Assembly (NCBI GenBank): GCA_945957365.1
Contig: CAMFKI010000020.1
Coordinates: forward strand, 1-64,000
Direction: 5' to 3'
From: an uncultured Alphaproteobacteria bacterium
GTDB taxonomy: Bacteria > Pseudomonadota > Alphaproteobacteria > Rhizobiales > Aestuariivirgaceae
DNA length: 64,000 nt
Shown: positions 62,422-64,000 of the stretch, piece by piece
Numbering within the stretch: the first letter of the stretch is position 1
Layout: every line of letters begins with the position of its first letter
Position numbers and translations under genes: made by a program
The notes under the pieces: generated by a model
The model's database searches: none
What the model saw: the letters and a program-made list of their open reading frames with translations, nothing else
What the model was told of the DNA's origin: nothing

Positions 62422-63253
62422 CGTCTGCCGCGTGCTTTTTGTGCTGGCCGTGCTATCTCAGATTGCATCGGCGCAGGACAATCCGCCGGCTCCCTATGCA
62501 CCGCCGCTGTTCCGCAGCGCCGAAGAACAGGGCCGGCCCAAGCTGCCGGACAATCTGTCGGTCAAGCTCATCGCGGACGCCGATTTCGCGCCCTACAGCT
62601 TCCTGTCGCGCACCGGAACGCCGGCGGGCATTTCGGTGGAGATCGCCATCGCCGCCTGCGAGCAGGCCCGCCTCGCCTGCACCGTCGAAGTCCGGCCCTA
62701 TGCCGAGATCCTGCCCGCCCTGCAGCACGGCGATGCCGACGTGGCGGTCACCGGCCCCCGGCTCGACGCGGCGACGCTGGCCGCGGCCCGCATGACGAGG
62801 CCCTATTTCCGCATCATGGGGCGCTTCGCGGTGGCCAATGCCAGCACGCTCAACGCCGCATCGTCCGATGACCTTGCGGGCCGGCGCATCGGCGTCGTCA
62901 AGGACACCGTGCATGCCCGCTGGCTCGCGGCCTATTACGGTTCGGCCCGCATCACGCCCTTTGACGACCTTGCGGCGGCAGGCAATGCCCTGAAGGCGGG
63001 CGCGGTCGATGCGATCTTCGGTGACAACCTGCAGGTCATCTACTGGGTGGCGGGCGAGCCGGCCGCCAATTGCTGCCGCCTGCTCGGCGGCGCCTATTCG
63101 GACTTCGACTATTTCAGCCGCAACCTGGCCTTCCTGGTGCGGAGCGACCGTCCGGAACTGGCGCAGGCCCTCGACTTCGGGCTCGACAAGGCCCAGTCGG
63201 TGGGCGCCACCGCGAAAATTCTGAGGACCTACGTTCCGCTCGATCCGTGGTGA
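62396..63253 (+). CDS. periplasmic amino-acid-type binding protein (SBP_bac_3)
   Basis: A 285-residue protein from the ATG at 62396. A signal peptide (VCRVLFVLAVLSQIASAQ) precedes a bilobed SBP_bac_3 fold: ADFAPYSFLSRTGTPAGISV, DADVAVTGPRLDA, GRRIGVVKDTVHARWL. It would bind a small polar ligand. No ABC transporter genes lie alongside, so it may be an orphan or serve a sensor. The 3' end overlaps the opposing pyrD by 25 bases. Confidence 0.8.
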   Translation: MRRNVKFATVCRVLFVLAVLSQIASAQDNPPAPYAPPLFRSAEEQGRPKLPDNLSVKLIADADFAPYSFLSRTGTPAGISVEIAIAACEQARLACTVEVRPYAEILPALQHGDADVAVTGPRLDAATLAAARMTRPYFRIMGRFAVANASTLNAASSDDLAGRRIGVVKDTVHARWLAAYYGSARITPFDDLAAAGNALKAGAVDAIFGDNLQVIYWVAGEPAANCCRLLGGAYSDFDYFSRNLAFLVRSDRPELAQALDFGLDKAQSVGATAKILRTYVPLDPW

Positions 63254-64000
63254 GCCAGTGCCGCCGCATCGCGGCCGCGCAGACCGGCGAGCGAGCCGCC
63301 GTGGCGCGACGCCTCGGCAGCGAGATGGGCGAGGATGGCCGTGACCAGCCCCGGCCCCTGATAGACCAGCGCCGAATAGAGCTGGACGAGGCTGGCGCCG
63401 GCGCGGATTTTCGAAAGTGCCGAAGGCCCGTCATGGACGCCGCCCACGCCCACCAGCGGAATGCGGCCCCCGGTCAGGACATGGAGGCGCGCCAGCTGGC
63501 GGGTGGACAGGGCAAGCAACGGCAGGCCTGACAATCCGCCCTGCTCCTTCGCATGGGCCGAGCTGAGGCCATCGCGCGACAGCGTGGTGTTGGACACGAT
63601 GATGCCATCGACCGCGCCGTTGCTGCAGGCTGCGGCGATATCCTCGAGTTCGTCCTCGCGCAGGTCGGGGGCGATCTTCAGCAGCATCGGCGGATGGATT
63701 TTCTGCCGGGCACGTTCATCGTTGAGGCGCGACAGCAGCTGCTCCAGTTCGGCACGGGACTGCAGCCCGCGCAGGCCGGGCGTATTGGGAGACGAGATGT
63801 TGACGGTGAAATAGGACGCGAGGTGCGCGAAGGCGGCGATGCCCTGCACGTAGTCGCCGATGCGGTCGCTTGAATCCTTGTTGGCACCGATGTTGACGCC
63901 CACGATGCCGCCGCGCGCCTGCCGCGCGACGAGGCGGCGCAGGGCGGCCGCATGGCCCTCGTTGTTGAAGCCCATGCGGTTGATCACCGCACCGTCCGCG
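63229..64000 (-). CDS. pyrD: dihydroorotate dehydrogenase (quinone), 5' part missing
   Basis: The last 257 residues of a class 2 PyrD, entering from the right edge. It has NRMGFNNEG, the FMN-binding NISSPNTPGLRGLQ, KIAPDL, SNTTLSRDGL and VGVGGVHDG, all typical. It oxidises dihydroorotate to orotate with quinone as acceptor, at the inner membrane, in pyrimidine synthesis. The N-terminus is outside the window, so its length cannot be judged. The 3' end overlaps the binding-protein gene. Confidence 0.92.
   Translation of the reverse strand, partial: ADGAVINRMGFNNEGHAAALRRLVARQARGGIVGVNIGANKDSSDRIGDYVQGIAAFAHLASYFTVNISSPNTPGLRGLQSRAELEQLLSRLNDERARQKIHPPMLLKIAPDLREDELEDIAAACSNGAVDGIIVSNTTLSRDGLSSAHAKEQGGLSGLPLLALSTRQLARLHVLTGGRIPLVGVGGVHDGPSALSKIRAGASLVQLYSALVYQGPGLVTAILAHLAAEASRHGGSLAGLRGRDAAALAHHGSSGT

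Overview
The window is high-GC alphaproteobacterial chromosome, most likely from the Hyphomicrobiales (Rhizobiales) or a close relative. The case rests on gene content: a CpdR-type receiver, an alphaproteobacterial DksA lacking zinc cysteines, an sRNA resembling the suhB/mmgR family directly upstream of a suhB-like gene, TTAA-N7-TTAA (CtrA-type) boxes, YcjX/YcjF paralogues and a giant membrane-anchored coiled-coil protein typical of the order. No species is claimed.

Positions 229-20553 hold a defective prophage. Its right end is an intact tRNA-Val(GAC) gene (minus strand, 20479-20553) with a tyrosine integrase and an excisionase-like gene beside it. A 52-bp copy of the tRNA 3' half lies at 229-280, but in inverted, not direct, orientation. 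The prophage reads as a lambda-like circuit. A CI/S24 repressor (15148-15906, plus) faces a small Cro-like gene (minus). Two 16-bp operators lie between them, and two near-identical operators sit at 17846-17890 inside a second promoter. The minus strand carries an early operon from 15056 to a terminator at 6246-6272: ParB-like protein, RusA, Sak4-like ATPase, DUF669 protein, PD-(D/E)XK nuclease, helicase and a Prim-Pol/helicase fusion. An iteron cluster with an AT-rich core at 6001-6235 looks like the phage origin. The packaging and structural module is gutted: terS is intact, terL loses its nuclease half and is joined to a truncated transglycosylase/peptidase gene, which is itself joined to the C-terminus of a serine recombinase. 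Genes co-directional with the repressor (membrane protein, WYL-like protein, HEPN/DUF4145 protein) are candidate lysogenic-conversion or anti-phage cargo.

Positions 20.6-64 kb are host chromosome. In order: cpdR; N-formylglutamate amidohydrolase and hisN with the sRNA between them; dksA; a MoxR AAA+ ATPase with an ankyrin protein; two tandem FAD oxidases; a P-loop protein with metA; sixA; an overlapping ycjX-ycjF-secreted protein-VWA operon; an EF-hand protein; two YeeE/YedE half-transporters; a P1 peptidase; ChaA and Kef-type antiporters; a HerA-like ATPase; a flavin reductase with a 2Fe-2S ferredoxin; an Hpt protein divergent from a 1662-residue coiled-coil protein; dipeptide epimerase and MFS transporter; a lone Flp pilin; threonine dehydratase; an Old Yellow Enzyme-type dehydrogenase; an L,D-transpeptidase; ureidoglycine aminohydrolase; an XRE regulator with a SulP transporter; a family-2 glycosyltransferase; a periplasmic binding protein; and the C-terminal part of pyrD, cut by the right edge.

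The best leads for something new are: (1) the ycjX-ycjF-VWA operon with a MoxR partner 9 kb away, a possible membrane-stress AAA+/VWA machine; (2) the repressor-linked prophage cargo with the HEPN protein; (3) the 1662-residue protein with a precise 22-residue repeat; and (4) the prophage origin, operators and inverted attachment site.
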